In this document: one piece after another, positions 54,931 through 64,000 of the stretch
How the letters are laid out: each line of letters begins with the position of its first letter
Position numbering within the stretch: the stretch's first letter is position 1
Assembly: GCA_031002005.1 (NCBI GenBank)
Contig: CM061920.1
Span: forward strand, 51,500,610-51,564,609
Length of the DNA stretch: 64,000 nucleotides
Source: Vandiemenella viatica
Lineage: Eukaryota; Arthropoda; Insecta; Orthoptera; Morabidae
Reading direction: 5' to 3'
Made by a program: the position numbers and the translations under genes
The notes under the pieces: model-generated
The model's database searches: none
Seen by the model: only the letters and a program-made list of their open reading frames with translations
What the model was told of the DNA's origin: nothing

Positions 54931-55984
54931 TTGTTTTGCAAAGTTCATTCAAGGAACACGAGGCTGACATATACAACCACAATGCAAGAGAGAGAGAGTT
55001 TTGGCCCATACATGAGAAACCCATCAAAAAGACTGCATTAATCAAGCCTTCCAACCTACCTGTCCCAAGCTATCAGATGTATTAGAAAGATAGGAAGTAT
55101 TCAAGATCTGTAGTAACAAATTAAGTATAGCATCACCATAGATACCACACACTATAGTTACACATTTTATAAAACCCAGAAAAGAATTAAAAACATGCTT
55201 CCAAACTAACATTACACTTAGAAATGATAAAAATATATCACACACATCTTTAGTAACTTTAATCAAAACATTAACAAAATGGACACATTAAAAATTACCT
55301 TTAATTTCTTCTAATTTTCTATTTATATACAGGAATATCTTTATAAATAACATATGCACTGAGAGATCCACACCCAGACTGTGTATTAAATTCACTAAAA
55401 ATAAATAGATTTTATTATACATTTTGCAAGATTGTCTTTCAAACTGCAGATGTGTACAAATTTTTTTAAAATTTTTTTTGAAAATTTGCCAATAAGGTAC
55501 TATTTTCATCACATGTTTACTGTCCAATTCGTGAAATTCTCCATCAAATTGAACACATTAATGATCTGTTAAAGTAAAAAAATTGTCAAATTTACTCATT
55601 TTGTTATTTTGCCAAAACCATAAACTCTGAAAGATCACTCCAGTGGGCTTCATAACAATTTAAATTTTGAAATAATTGTTAAAAGAATAGTTTTGGAAAT
55701 AAAAAAAATGTGAAGTAGGAATGGTATTTTTGATGAATTTTTGGGTAAAACTTTCACAAATCATACAAAACCAGAAAATCCAATCACTGAGATTTGATAT
55801 CCTGTCAGCTATCATCTGATACTTCTGAAGATTTTCTAAAGGAAGCATTTTTTTTAGGGTCTAGCCTACCAGTAAGTCCATGATAATTATTTTCATCCAT
55901 CCCCCATTATTATTATTATTATCTTTAATATTATGTTGTAATCATTGGTACACAATTACTGATATCAAAAGAGATCACTTTGTA
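54931..55984. other. LPCAT intron segment, nothing recognised
   Basis: AT-rich with short purine microsatellites (for example GAGAGAGAGAG near 54986). No gene was recognised. Confidence 0.45.
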
Positions 55985-56968
55985 GGAAGGAGGAAAGAGT
56001 AGTAATAATGTAAAATACAGGGAATAGTATGGATAGAAAAATGAGTATAGAAAATGACTTGATGAATATCACACCTGCACATCTAGAGTCACCATGACCC
56101 TCCAAGTTGAACCATGCTGTGAGACGGGTAAACATGGAGATGGAGGTGCTGCTTGGTAAAGACATTAATTCTGTCTTGGGAGGGGTGCTTGTGGACACCA
56201 CTGGTAAGTGGGGATTCACTAGGCCTGTCCCATAAATAAATAGAAGGGGGTACTTTGTGAGATGTTAGCCAAAGCTGTAAGGGGTCCTGTTTGCAGTTAT
56301 GATGGAGTCAGGACTGTGTCCTTTATTAGGTTAGGGGCTGCTGGTGGAGGAATAAAAATAGATTATAAAAAAAATGCTGATTGCCAATGCACAATGGGAA
56401 ATACCATAAATGCTAAAGAAAGAGAAAAGTGACTGATTTTCAGCTGGCAAGGTAAAAGGTAAAGATGAAAATATCACTAAGCCAATTAAAAATGACCAAA
56501 TAACAGATAAATAAACCACAAATAGTTATAGTGATAGAGTCCCAGTTAAAGGAAGGAGTGTTAGACAATCAGATTTTCCCCAATGGTTATTGAGATTACT
56601 GCAAAGATTGAGGAGCAATTGGTGGAAGTATATTCATATTTGTTAGCAAAGACTTGTACAATGCACTGGTGTTCATAGATTATAACCATTAGTTATTTGG
56701 GGTGATAGAAATGAAAAAAGTTAGGGTGTTGACCACTTACCACAGTTGAGGAGTGAATGATGAAGATGAATATTCAGAGGACTATGATCATCATTCATGG
56801 GGTCTTAAATTTACCAAATGTAACTGGTTAGGAACAGAGAACAAGCATAGAGCAGAGCACAAGGAGACCCAACATGTTGGGTATATTCCTAATGAAGTAT
56901 GATGATAGCATTGAGAGATCTCAAGTAATTCAAGTAATAGGTGGTCAAGAAGCAGTTCTGTTGAATGT

Positions 56969-57087
56969 AATCTTGGTTGTCCGGGTTGAACCGCGTCAAT
57001 TTGTCGAAACCTAACGTTTCGGCCATCATTTTGTGGCCTTCTTCTTGAAGATTACATTGACAACGACCACGGAAGTCTGCGCACCCA
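56969..57087. mobile_element. 119-bp insertion flanked by a 16-bp target duplication
   Basis: The direct repeats CAGTTCTGTTGAATGT at 56953-56968 and 57088-57103 are identical. The insert carries CGAAACCTAACGTTTCG (a hairpin) and an inverted pair ATGTAATCTT / AAGATTACAT whose left arm starts in the duplication. The CCGAAACGTT-type motif is also common in Penelope-like 3' regions (compare 19680). A short retroposed fragment of such an element, or a small SINE, is likely; the long duplication argues against cut-and-paste transposons. Confidence 0.75.
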
Positions 57088-57668
57088 CAGTTCTGTTGAA
57101 TGTTCAGAAAAGTAGTGGCCAAAGCTTAAGGTGGTAATAGGTACGATTTCAGAATTGAAGAGAGATTTCATTGTATGGTTCAGTATATAGAAGGAAGGCA
57201 CAACTATAGTGGAATCAAAGAGAGAACAGTTCAAGGATGTAAGAAAAGGGGAAGCAATGTTTATTCCAAAACAGGAAACAAAGAGAACCTCAGAACCTAC
57301 ATACTATAATGGCAAGGTGTGGAGGATAAAGAAGTTGGTGAGGAGAGAGCAGAGTTCAGAGATAGCAAGGCAATAGGCAGCACATGAAACAACTAAACAA
57401 GGAATTAATAGTAGCAAAAGGTACACCAAAGATGGCTTTATGAAGAATAATATGGATGCAGAGGAACCATTAAAGATCCATATGGTTAAGGCTATGTTAG
57501 AAAATTGAGGGGAAGGAATTTAAAAAAATACATTGTAGATAAGGATGGAGTTACTAGGACTTTGAAAAAGGGCAGAGAGGTTAAGCAACTAGATTAATGA
57601 GAGTATTAGGGATTATCACTTTAGGATGTGAGGAAGTAAATTAGAGGAGAAGCTTCTTCATCCAAGTA

Positions 57669-58394
57669 TGAGGGCAGATGAAAAAGTAAGGTTCCCTTTC
57701 CTTATTTCTAAAAAACAGATAGCAAAATTTATTTTCAAAACAAAATCATTTGAATGCTTAAATAATGTTCTATTTTTCAACATAAATACCATTTTGATCC
57801 CAGCATTTTTGTAGACGCTCCTCCAGCTTTTGTATGCCCGTATCTTAAAAATCTGTTGAGATAGTGATTCACCTCCTCTTTAACTTTGTCAAGGTGTTGT
57901 AACATTGTCCACCCAAGTGTTCCTTTAGTTTTGAAAACAAATGGTAATCACTATATGGTAGGCCTAGACTGTAAAAAGGGAGAATGGGGGCATTAAAGTC
58001 CATCCAAATTGTTTAAACAGGTCCTTGGTTTGACCACAGATGTTGATTAAGCGTTATCATGAAGCAGAGTGACACCACTGTTCAGCATTCCTGCATGGCA
58101 GTTCTGGACTTCCCATCTGTGTTTTCTTAGTACATTGAAATTACTGTCTGTGTTTATTGTCATCCCAGGAGGCATGAAATCTATCAACAATACCCCCTTT
58201 CGGTTCCAAAAGACAGTTGTCATGACTTTTCCGCTCGGTGCACCTTCATCATGAACTAACATTACACGTCATAGCAATTCCAGGCAGAGTGAGATTGAGA
58301 GAACTACTGCACACCACCGTGTAGCTGGATTTCACCTAAAATCTCTCCCCCAGATCACAGCATTTTGGGAACCTTACTTTATGATCTGTTCTTG
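57669..58394 (-). mobile_element. Decayed, internally deleted mariner
   Basis: The left end (TGAGGGCAGATGAAAAAGTA after TA at 57667) and the right end (read inward CAGATCATAAAGTAAGGTTC) form imperfect inverted repeats. On the minus strand the frame 58262-58047 shows GKVMTTVFWNRKGVLLIDFM and VTLLHDNA (second catalytic Asp), and near 57800 the C-terminal end with QKCWDQNGIYVEK. Length is 726 bp versus ~1.3 kb for a complete mariner, so the N-terminal half is missing. It interrupts CR1-like copy 4. Confidence 0.8.
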
Positions 58395-59565
58395 AAGGGT
58401 ACAGAATTATAAATGTAATTATAAAGGAACTAATAAAGTTAAAGTGTAAAGGAACTGGTATAGATATTGCTACTGAATAAGTATTCAAGATAGAGATATG
58501 ATATTGTCTCTTACCTTTAAATATTATTTAGTCTGGAATTTGCCATCTACCACAGAACTGGAAAAGTGTGATGGTAGTACCAGTTCATAAAGGAAGGATG
58601 GTAAATAGGGCTATTTAGTTTGATATCAGTGATGGATAGATTAATATTCAAACATGTCAGAAATGTCTGGTTTGCAAATTGGCAACATAGCTAGGTGAGA
58701 ATAGTCATGTGATTCCCAGTTGCAAGATATTTCAGATGAAATGGACAAGGGAGATTAATTTGATAGTGTAACACTAGATCTTTCCATGGCATCTCACAGA
58801 TTGAGCCATATAATCATGTAAAATTAGGTGGAAATCATTGGAGGGGAAGTGATATGCTGGGAAGACAGATTCTTAATAGCAAGAAACAAAAAGAGAGGAT
58901 ATAAATGCCATGAAAGTAGTAGTAGAAGAGAAAATGGGAGTGCCACAAAGTAGTATATTGAAACTATGGTGTAAATCAATAAGCATTTTTATACAATAGG
59001 ACTAAATGGGAGAAGAATGAACAGTTGTTGGGACACCTGGATAGGATATGTTACTGGGTAAATGAACATGGAATGAAGATGAATAGCAAGAGGACAAAAA
59101 TCTGAAGATTGTTTAAGATTATAGAGTCAGGAAGGAATTGCTTGCTGAAGATTTGATGTTTCAATATCTTGGCATAACATTTGATGATAAACAAACTGGG
59201 CAAGTGGTAGGAAAAGATTACAAAATCCTCTTTTATTGGAAAGCATGATGAGAAGTGATTAGAGGTGGAAAATTATGGAAGTGAACATTTTGTGTTTGTA
59301 TTTATTGGTCCCTTACCATCATGGGTTACAAAACTTTGGTAAAACTTTAGCTTGAATATAGTGGTGTATCAAATACTGGTACTGGGGAAATGGGAGGAGT
59401 GTGCAAAGGACTTCTAGATTTGTTTACGGAAATTATTGCAGAACACAATCACTAAACATATTAAAATAGCTGGATTTGGATTTAGTGGAAGACAAGAGCA
59501 GGGGGGACGCACAATGCATACATTAGTGATGAGGCTTTGAGGGATACTGATAGAAGCTGGTGTTC

Positions 59566-60042
59566 ACTTGATCCATACTGGCCGCAATGAGGGATAGAAG
59601 TGGTGCTAAGAAATTATTAACTTTACTTTCTATTAGAAGTTATTACTGTGAAGGAAACTTGTATTACAAAGCCCAGATGCAGAATCAGATCATTAACCTG
59701 AGGTGGGATGCTGCATCAAAAATATGTAGCTGAGAATGACTGCCTTTTTATTAAAAAAAAGTTTTTATTTCACCTGATAGATCACCTACGAAATATGGTA
59801 ATTAAATTATAATTTTTATTATTTCCATAAAGATTCTCTCTCTTGATCCATTGTTTTAGGGAGTAAGGCTAGATTTATGTCGGTATTAGCTCTTCACAGT
59901 TCCAAGTTATCTGTGTGTTCTCTACAGTTGTGCCCTCAAATGCTGTCAGTAATATTATCCTGTTTCATACCAGAGATCATTACAATAGGCAACTAATATT
60001 TTTGCAGCAAATCTATAATGTGTATGGTGAGAAAAGTGTTAC
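59566..60042. other. Start of LPCAT intron after the membrane exon
   Basis: Sequence between the LINE end and the exon donor (G|GTAACA at 60043/60042 on the minus strand). Nothing else was recognised. Confidence 0.45.
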
Positions 60043-60188
60043 CGTCTCCAGCCATCGATAGGTCTTTCACGTAAGTCTTTTTCAGAAAGTCCCGCCAAGC
60101 CGAGGACCGCCAGTAGCCACGCCATAATCAGCAGCAACAATATCAGCACCACACGTAATGGCACCAGTGCCACCGTCAGCAGGCCCGT
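60043..60188 (-). CDS. LPCAT: LPCAT exon 1 (as visible): membrane segment before the acyltransferase domain
   Basis: This 146-nt exon encodes TGLLTVALVPLRVVLILLLL, a hydrophobic membrane-embedded helix, then WLLAVLGLAGLSEKDLRERP and IDGWR plus two bases of an arginine codon. The VALVPLR start, the helix and the WR(R/K) end match the region just before motif I in LPCAT1/2. The acceptor CTTCCCTTTTCTGCAG before 60188 is strong; the donor is G|GTAACA after 60043. An ATG-initiated frame extends upstream into the intron but is not the real start: the codon series enters in phase 0 from an earlier exon that is not visible. Exit phase 2 fits both alternative exons. Confidence 0.9.
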
Positions 60189-60359
60189 CTGCAGAAAAGG
60201 GAAGTTCATAGTAGAATCAATAACTAGCCAAAATGTTATCATGAACATTTTAAAATCGGTTCAATACATTTACCAGAATTCTATTCATGCTATCACCCAA
60301 TCTGCTATTTTTTTTAAAAAAAATTCAGTTTCACTATAGCTGTAAGCTTAATTTAAATG
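60189..60359. other. Intron upstream of the membrane exon
   Basis: A pyrimidine-rich acceptor on the gene strand, then AT-rich intron. The start-codon exon was searched for between here and 64000 on the minus strand (expected to end with an NPF-H-like segment) and not found. Confidence 0.5.
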
Positions 60360-60820
60360 TTACTGAGCATGTACTCTGATGGCAATTTTCCAAATCACCT
60401 GTTTACACATTTCTTATCATTATTATTATTATTATTATTATTTCATCTTAAGATCTTTGACACATCCATCTAATTTCTCCATTTACTAATTTTAACTTTA
60501 ATTGTTTCAGTGTTTTTGGTGAACTGTTCAGCACTTCCCCTGGTAATTTATTTCAACCTTACCTACAAAAAGAAATTTTTCACAGTCCCATACATCTGTA
60601 ACCAAATACCAGCTTATGGTCATCCCTTCCATACACTATTACAAATTATTCTATCAAGATCAATCCAAACCGCAAGCAATTAATTAATGTATGTCTTATA
60701 AATTTCGAGCTTAAACCATCTCCTCTTTTCCAATAAATCCCATATCAGCTTCTGTATCATATCAGTTACTATTTTCACAAAAACCCTCTTTGCACCATCT
60801 CCAACTTCTGTATTTGATAT
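60360..60820 (-). mobile_element. CR1-like LINE 3' end, left part of a split copy
   Basis: It starts with TACTGAGCATGTACTCTGATGG and matches the minus-strand 3' ends at 41672 and 21060; the frames are broken. The sequence stops at TATTTGATAT (60811-60820) and continues at 62331 with ATACACAAAATACCACCATA, parallel to TGATATGCAAAATGTGGGTC...CCATA at 42131-42175. The copy is thus split by the element 60821-62330. Confidence 0.7.
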
Positions 60821-60863
60821 GTTGGCTCAAAGACAGAAAACGCTCGGTCAGGGAAAAAAACGA

Positions 60864-61060
60864 CCACAAGCGTTGTGGTTTCTTTAAAACCACAACACGT
60901 TATTCGTATTCGCGTTGTGGCTATCTCAAAAAGGCCACAATGAAAGTCGCGTCGTGGCTCCCCTGGTATTAGGCCGCTAGGTGTTGTGGTTGATAAGAAA
61001 AGCCACGACGCGCTCTGAACGTTAGCTGCTGCAACCACGACACGACGGGCAGGTTGTAAC
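60864..61060. repeat. Cluster of CCACAAC/GTTGTGG hairpin motifs
   Basis: At least eight direct or inverted copies of CCACRACG-like heptamers lie within ~200 bp, pairing as short stems (for example GTTGTGGTTTC...AAAACCACAAC). The same motifs recur inverted at 62165-62260 in the right arm. They look like clustered protein-binding or cruciform sites of the transposon. Confidence 0.7.
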
Positions 61061-61244
61061 CATATATTCTGGGTGATGTTAAGAAAATAAAACACTATTT
61101 TTCATTACCGTTTCTTTATCTTTAATCATTGTCTGATATAAGTTGACAGTAAAATTATTAAAACAAAGAAAGTTGGTAGCAAAATTGCCAATAATGTTGC
61201 GAAGTTATTTATTTTTACAAAAAAATATTACCGTGACGTTTTAC

Positions 61245-61470
61245 CGAGCGTGGTCGGTGAGAAGGAAAGCTCTGACCTTGCATTCGGGAGGAATCCCCGT
61301 CAAGATTTGAGTTTTACATGGTTTCCCCAAATCACTCCAAGTGAATGCCAGTATGGTTCCTTTAAAAAGCTCATGGCCGAATTGATTGCCATTACTTGAC
61401 TCCCCCACCCCCTCTTTTCTCGCCTCTAATGACCTCGATGTCGACGTGGCGCAAAACCAAAACCAAAAAA
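61245..61470 (+). mobile_element. SINE copy 2
   Basis: The blocks GCATTCGGGAGGAATCCCCG, GGTTTCCCCAAATCACTCC, AATGCCAGTATGGTTCC and CTCTAATGACCTCGATGTCG occur in the same order as in copy 3 (63421-63685, minus). It is nested within the long-TIR element. The internal promoter-like head is poorly preserved here. Confidence 0.7.
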
Positions 61471-61601
61471 ATAAAAGAAAATGACAATTTGGGTTACATT
61501 TTATGCTCTTTAAGAAACATTTGTATTTTTATCAATACTGCATCTTTTACAGCGACACATTATTTTAGAGAAAGCTGATAATTTAATTTTAAAAAGAAGT
61601 T

Positions 61602-61787
61602 GTGTTATTTGTGAAAATGACACCTGAGGATCTCACAAGAGTTCAATGCATGGAGGAAGGAATATCCTCCATGGTTCAATGTCGTGAATATGTTCACGTT
61701 ATCTGTGGAGAAAGCAACGAGAATGAGAGATTTGGTGCAAATGTTACTTGTAAGCTCTGTTTAAGAACGAACAGCCTCAAAGTTTAG
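61602..61787 (+). other. Short open frame inside the long-TIR element
   Basis: 61 codons: starts MLFVKMTPEDLTRVQCMEEG, includes CREYVHVICGES and CKLCLRTNSLKV. The paired cysteines hint at a small zinc-binding stretch, but no known transposase domain is evident. It could be the remnant of the element's gene or chance. Confidence 0.3.
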
Positions 61788-62330
61788 AGAATTAGTGTCA
61801 ATTCCAGCCATGAGAAACAGGCACATAAAATGATTTCACTGTCCAATTAAAAATTTCCTGCAGTTGAAATTAGTTCGTCTGTTTTAGTTAGCGTACACAA
61901 GTTGATGAGGAAGTGCAGCTCCCAGCAATGTTGCTGCTGTTGTTAACATTAATCCATCAGATCTCTTTTAGTTGGTAAACATGGAAGGTATTCTCGATCG
62001 ACTTTATGCTTGTCATTAATGTTGTCGTTTCAGAGAGTAACTTTAACATTCAGAACGTCTCTCAATTCCTTTAACACTTTGCTTAGCATTTATGTTACCA
62101 TCTGGAAGGCATCAAAGCTTTATAATGTGTCACTGTAAAAGATACTGTACTGATAAATAAATAAAAAATGTTGTGGTCAAATATCATGAGAGCCACGACG
62201 CAAATTTCATGTTGTGACCTTTTTTAGATTACCACAACGTGAATAGCGTGTTGTAGCTGTTTGTAAGAAACCACCTGGCCGTTTATTTTTTTTTCCCCGC
62301 ACACTGAGCGTTTTCGGGTTTTGAGAGTAA

Positions 62331-62430
62331 CAGATACACAAAATACCACCATATTCAAGAAATGGTCTGACCAAGATTTTATAAACATAGTAGTTGATTC
62401 TCGCGACTTCGTATGTGGACTTGGAATTTC
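62331..62430 (-). mobile_element. CR1-like LINE, right part of the split copy
   Basis: ACCACCATATTCAAGAAATGG then TCTGACCAAGATTTTATAAAC parallels 42160-42205 of copy 3. It completes the LINE interrupted at 60820. Confidence 0.65.
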
Positions 62431-62939
62431 ATTGCCAGAAATGAATATAGAATGCTGTTAGTAACGAAGGATTGGTCCCTAACAAAACCGAGCCGGCATA
62501 ATATGACAGGAAAGCCATCACTATATCATTCTACGGTCCCATGAAGAGAATCAATTTCCAGCATATTTTAAAACAGAATAACAAACGAAGATGCGGGAAT
62601 GAGTGTGTGTGTGGGTAGTTGGGGGGGGGGGGGGGGGAGTGGTGTTAACTAAGGTCAGGTTTATTTCAGCTTGGCCTTTTCTTCTTTCTTCAGCATGAAC
62701 ATCCGATTCTTGGGTTCTAATAACTTTAGCTGCTCGTGTTCAGCTAGAGCTACACCTTAGGAATGTTAAAAAAGAAGAAAAATAAACTGGTGCCAGAAAC
62801 TTTTAAGCAGACACAAAGTAATAGTACAGTGAGCAAATCGACATCTATACTACAAAATACGTTGTGTCTCTAAACGAAATTTAATTATAAATCATACATT
62901 AACAGACTGCGCGAAAAGCACAGCTTGAGCAACCGACGT
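62431..62939. other. Unassigned sequence with poly(G)17
   Basis: A run of 17 G at 62621-62637 follows a (GT)n stretch. No gene was recognised. Confidence 0.45.
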
Positions 62940-63185
62940 AAAATTACAGACTAACACACACATCCGTCTCTCTGTCACCCTTCGATGAGTTCTCAAAATT
63001 TCGTGACTACAACTGTTATTCACACTGAAAAGAATGTCCTGTGCCCTTCAGCCCTTCCTACAGATACAAAGTATTTCCTTTTCAAATTCCATCAATTTCG
63101 GTATAACCATTTAGTCGTCAAAACGTAACAAAAAGGCAGAGACTTACTTCCGCATTTATAATATTATTATTAATGCAGATAAAAC
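62940..63185 (+). repeat. Dispersed repeat unit a (RTE-like 3' end style)
   Basis: Shares order and wording with 63695-63920: ACACACATCCGTCT/ACACATCCAACGCGTCTGTC, CACTGAAAAGAATGTCC/CACTCAGAAAAAAAATATTC, CATTTAGTCGTC/CCGTTTAGCCC, GGCAGAGACTTACTTCCGCA/AGACAGAGTTACTTTCGCA, then ATTTATAATATTA. This ending is widespread in arthropod RTE-like repeats. Non-coding. Confidence 0.55.
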
Positions 63186-63420
63186 ACACACTAACTGCGA
63201 GAGTAACAACCCCGGATGGATCAATATAGTGTAAAACAGTGAACACCTTTAGCATTGCTAGACCACCTACGATTTGCCACGCATTGCACCCCTAAATTTT
63301 TGTTATCTATAGTTTAAAATGGAGTCCGAACAATCCAGGCGTGGCTTATACGATCAAAAACAATTCTTAAAAATCTTTGCTTCCACCAGGATTCGAGCTG
63401 AATACATTTTTTTTTACTTA

Positions 63421-63685
63421 TGGCTTTACGCGTTGTCGACGTCGAGGTTATTAGATACGGGATGGGACTGGGTAGAAGGAACAGGAAGGAATTCGGCCAT
63501 GGTATTTTGAAGGAAGCATCCCGGCATTCGCCAGAAGTGATTTGGGAAAACCTAAATCTGGATGCCTGGACGGAGATTCAAACCGCCATCCTCCCGAACG
63601 CGAGGCCACGCTGGGTGAACCGGAGACCACGCTTCAAACATTAGCAAGCAAGCGCATTAACCACTGAACAACCATACCGCTATAC
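63421..63685 (-). mobile_element. SINE copy 3 (tRNA-derived head visible)
   Basis: Read on the minus strand it begins about 63685 with GGTATGGTTGTTCAGTGGTT, an A-box-like start, then GGCGGTTTGAATCTCCG, close to the tRNA B-box GGTTCGAATCC. The common body follows: CATCCAGATTTAGGTTTTCC, GCGAATGCCGGGATGCTTCC and, at the end, CTAATAACCTCGACGTCGAC. The open frames on the plus strand over this region are its shadow. It is the best-preserved of the three SINE copies. Confidence 0.75.
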
Positions 63686-63694
63686 AGGAGGAAC

Positions 63695-63925
63695 TACAGG
63701 GACTTACACATCCAACGCGTCTGTCTATCGTCGTTCTATAGTTTTTCAAAATTATATGACAACATGTATTATTCACTCAGAAAAAAAATATTCTATGTCC
63801 ATCCTAATGGCAATTAACATCTCCATGTCAAATTTCATCACGATCAGATTAGCCGTTTAGCCCAAGAAACGCAACAAACAGAGAGACAGAGTTACTTTCG
63901 CATTTATGATACTAGTATAGATTCC
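63695..63925 (+). repeat. Dispersed repeat unit b (RTE-like 3' end style)
   Basis: Second copy of the unit at 62940-63185, in the same orientation, ~750 bp further on, ending CTTTCGCATTTATGATACTAGTATAG. The core CCGTTTAGCCCAAGAAACGC with the following ACAGAGAGACAGAG is better preserved here. Non-coding. Confidence 0.6.
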
Positions 63926-64000
63926 CTCACATCTCTAATACATTTCATCGCCACCATCTCTAAGAGAATCTTCTCTTTATCACCCGCCCAATATGACCTG

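Larger units (their letters stand above)
55985..59565 (+). mobile_element. CR1-like LINE copy 4, long but heavily decayed
   Basis: From the SGNH region (55985-56240, with PSST and TTGKWGFTR-like segments) through endonuclease scraps (56535-56900), linker, RT scraps (58430-59000) and the C-terminal region (59130-59565), the family order is kept over ~3.6 kb. It contains two later insertions: 119 bp at 56969-57087 and a mariner at 57669-58394. Stops are so frequent that no frame exceeds 85 codons; it is the oldest long copy here. Confidence 0.75.
60821..62330. mobile_element. DNA-transposon-like element with ~140-bp hairpin-rich inverted ends
   Basis: The left end (from about 60826 CTCAAAGACAGAAAACGCTC) and the right end (to about 62325; read inward CTCAAAACCCGAAAACGCTC) are inverted copies over roughly 140 bp, both passing through a G/A run and then alternating CCACAA / TTGTGG blocks. 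Inside the arms these blocks form repeated hairpins such as CCACAAGCGTTGTGG. The interior holds a SINE (61245-61470) and a 61-codon frame (61602-61787) with C-x2-C pairs, but no recognisable transposase. It is therefore non-autonomous; the superfamily is unknown. It sits inside a LINE. Confidence 0.75.

Noticed and set aside
63319..63644. Plus-strand frames of 63 and 74 codons near the right end
   Set aside because: They lie over the minus-strand SINE and carry no protein motif.
63640..63690. A genuine tRNA gene at the right end
   Set aside because: Only A- and B-box-like segments of a SINE head are present; no cloverleaf with acceptor stem could be drawn.

Overview
The window is AT-rich, intron-dominated, repeat-loaded animal DNA, almost certainly from an insect with a large genome. 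The non-LTR, Penelope, mariner, Helitron and tRNA-derived SINE families look most like those of a polyneopteran (Orthoptera/Phasmatodea/Blattodea-like); this is an inference from repeat style, and the species cannot be named from sequence alone. There are no bacterial-type operons, CRISPR arrays, rRNA genes or functional tRNA genes.

One host gene is recognisable. It lies on the minus strand and spans at least 52 kb: a lysophosphatidylcholine acyltransferase of the LPCAT1/2 family (ER or lipid-droplet membrane enzyme that re-acylates lysophospholipids). Five coding exons are visible, in transcript order: a membrane-segment exon (60188-60043), two alternative versions of the acyltransferase motif-I exon (40438-40224 and 38950-38736), a motif-II exon (20191-20079) and a motif-III/IV exon (8416-8262). 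The start-codon exon and the exons after motif IV (including any EF-hand region) are not visible and probably lie outside the window. The two motif-I exons are the highlight. They are exactly the same length (215 nt), have the same entry and exit phase, both carry the HX4D catalytic box, and only inclusion of exactly one of them keeps the frame. This is the signature of a mutually exclusive exon pair that swaps the catalytic-site segment.

The rest is transposon debris in giant introns. Left part (0.8-8 kb): a CR1-like LINE with PHD-finger and SGNH-esterase ORF1 remnants, a decayed Helitron and a hAT-like element. 9.5-17 kb: a nested pile in which a minus-strand LINE is split by an R1-clade LINE, by a long-TIR foldback element and by a 2.1-kb array of ~285-bp repeats. 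18-25 kb: a LINE tail with poly(A), a Penelope-like element with a GIY-YIG remnant, and several CR1-like copies. 25.7-33.5 kb: two homologous minus-strand Gypsy-type LTR/leader units flanking another LINE and a SINE. 34-37.7 kb: a second Penelope type and a Tc1 fragment. 41.6-51.9 kb: more CR1-like copies, a LINE whose RT ORF is split by a 1.32-kb mariner, and another LINE ORF split by a 365-bp hAT MITE with a perfect 8-bp duplication. 53-63.9 kb: an LTR-like promoter with a primer-binding site, a long CR1-like copy carrying a 119-bp insertion with a 16-bp duplication and a decayed mariner, a 1.5-kb element with long hairpin-rich inverted repeats inserted in another LINE, and SINE copies.

The transposon genes are almost all broken and do not act together; their interest is as a layered insertion history inside one housekeeping lipid gene. 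All splice junctions are predicted from GT/AG sites, phase and family alignment from memory; no transcript evidence was available.
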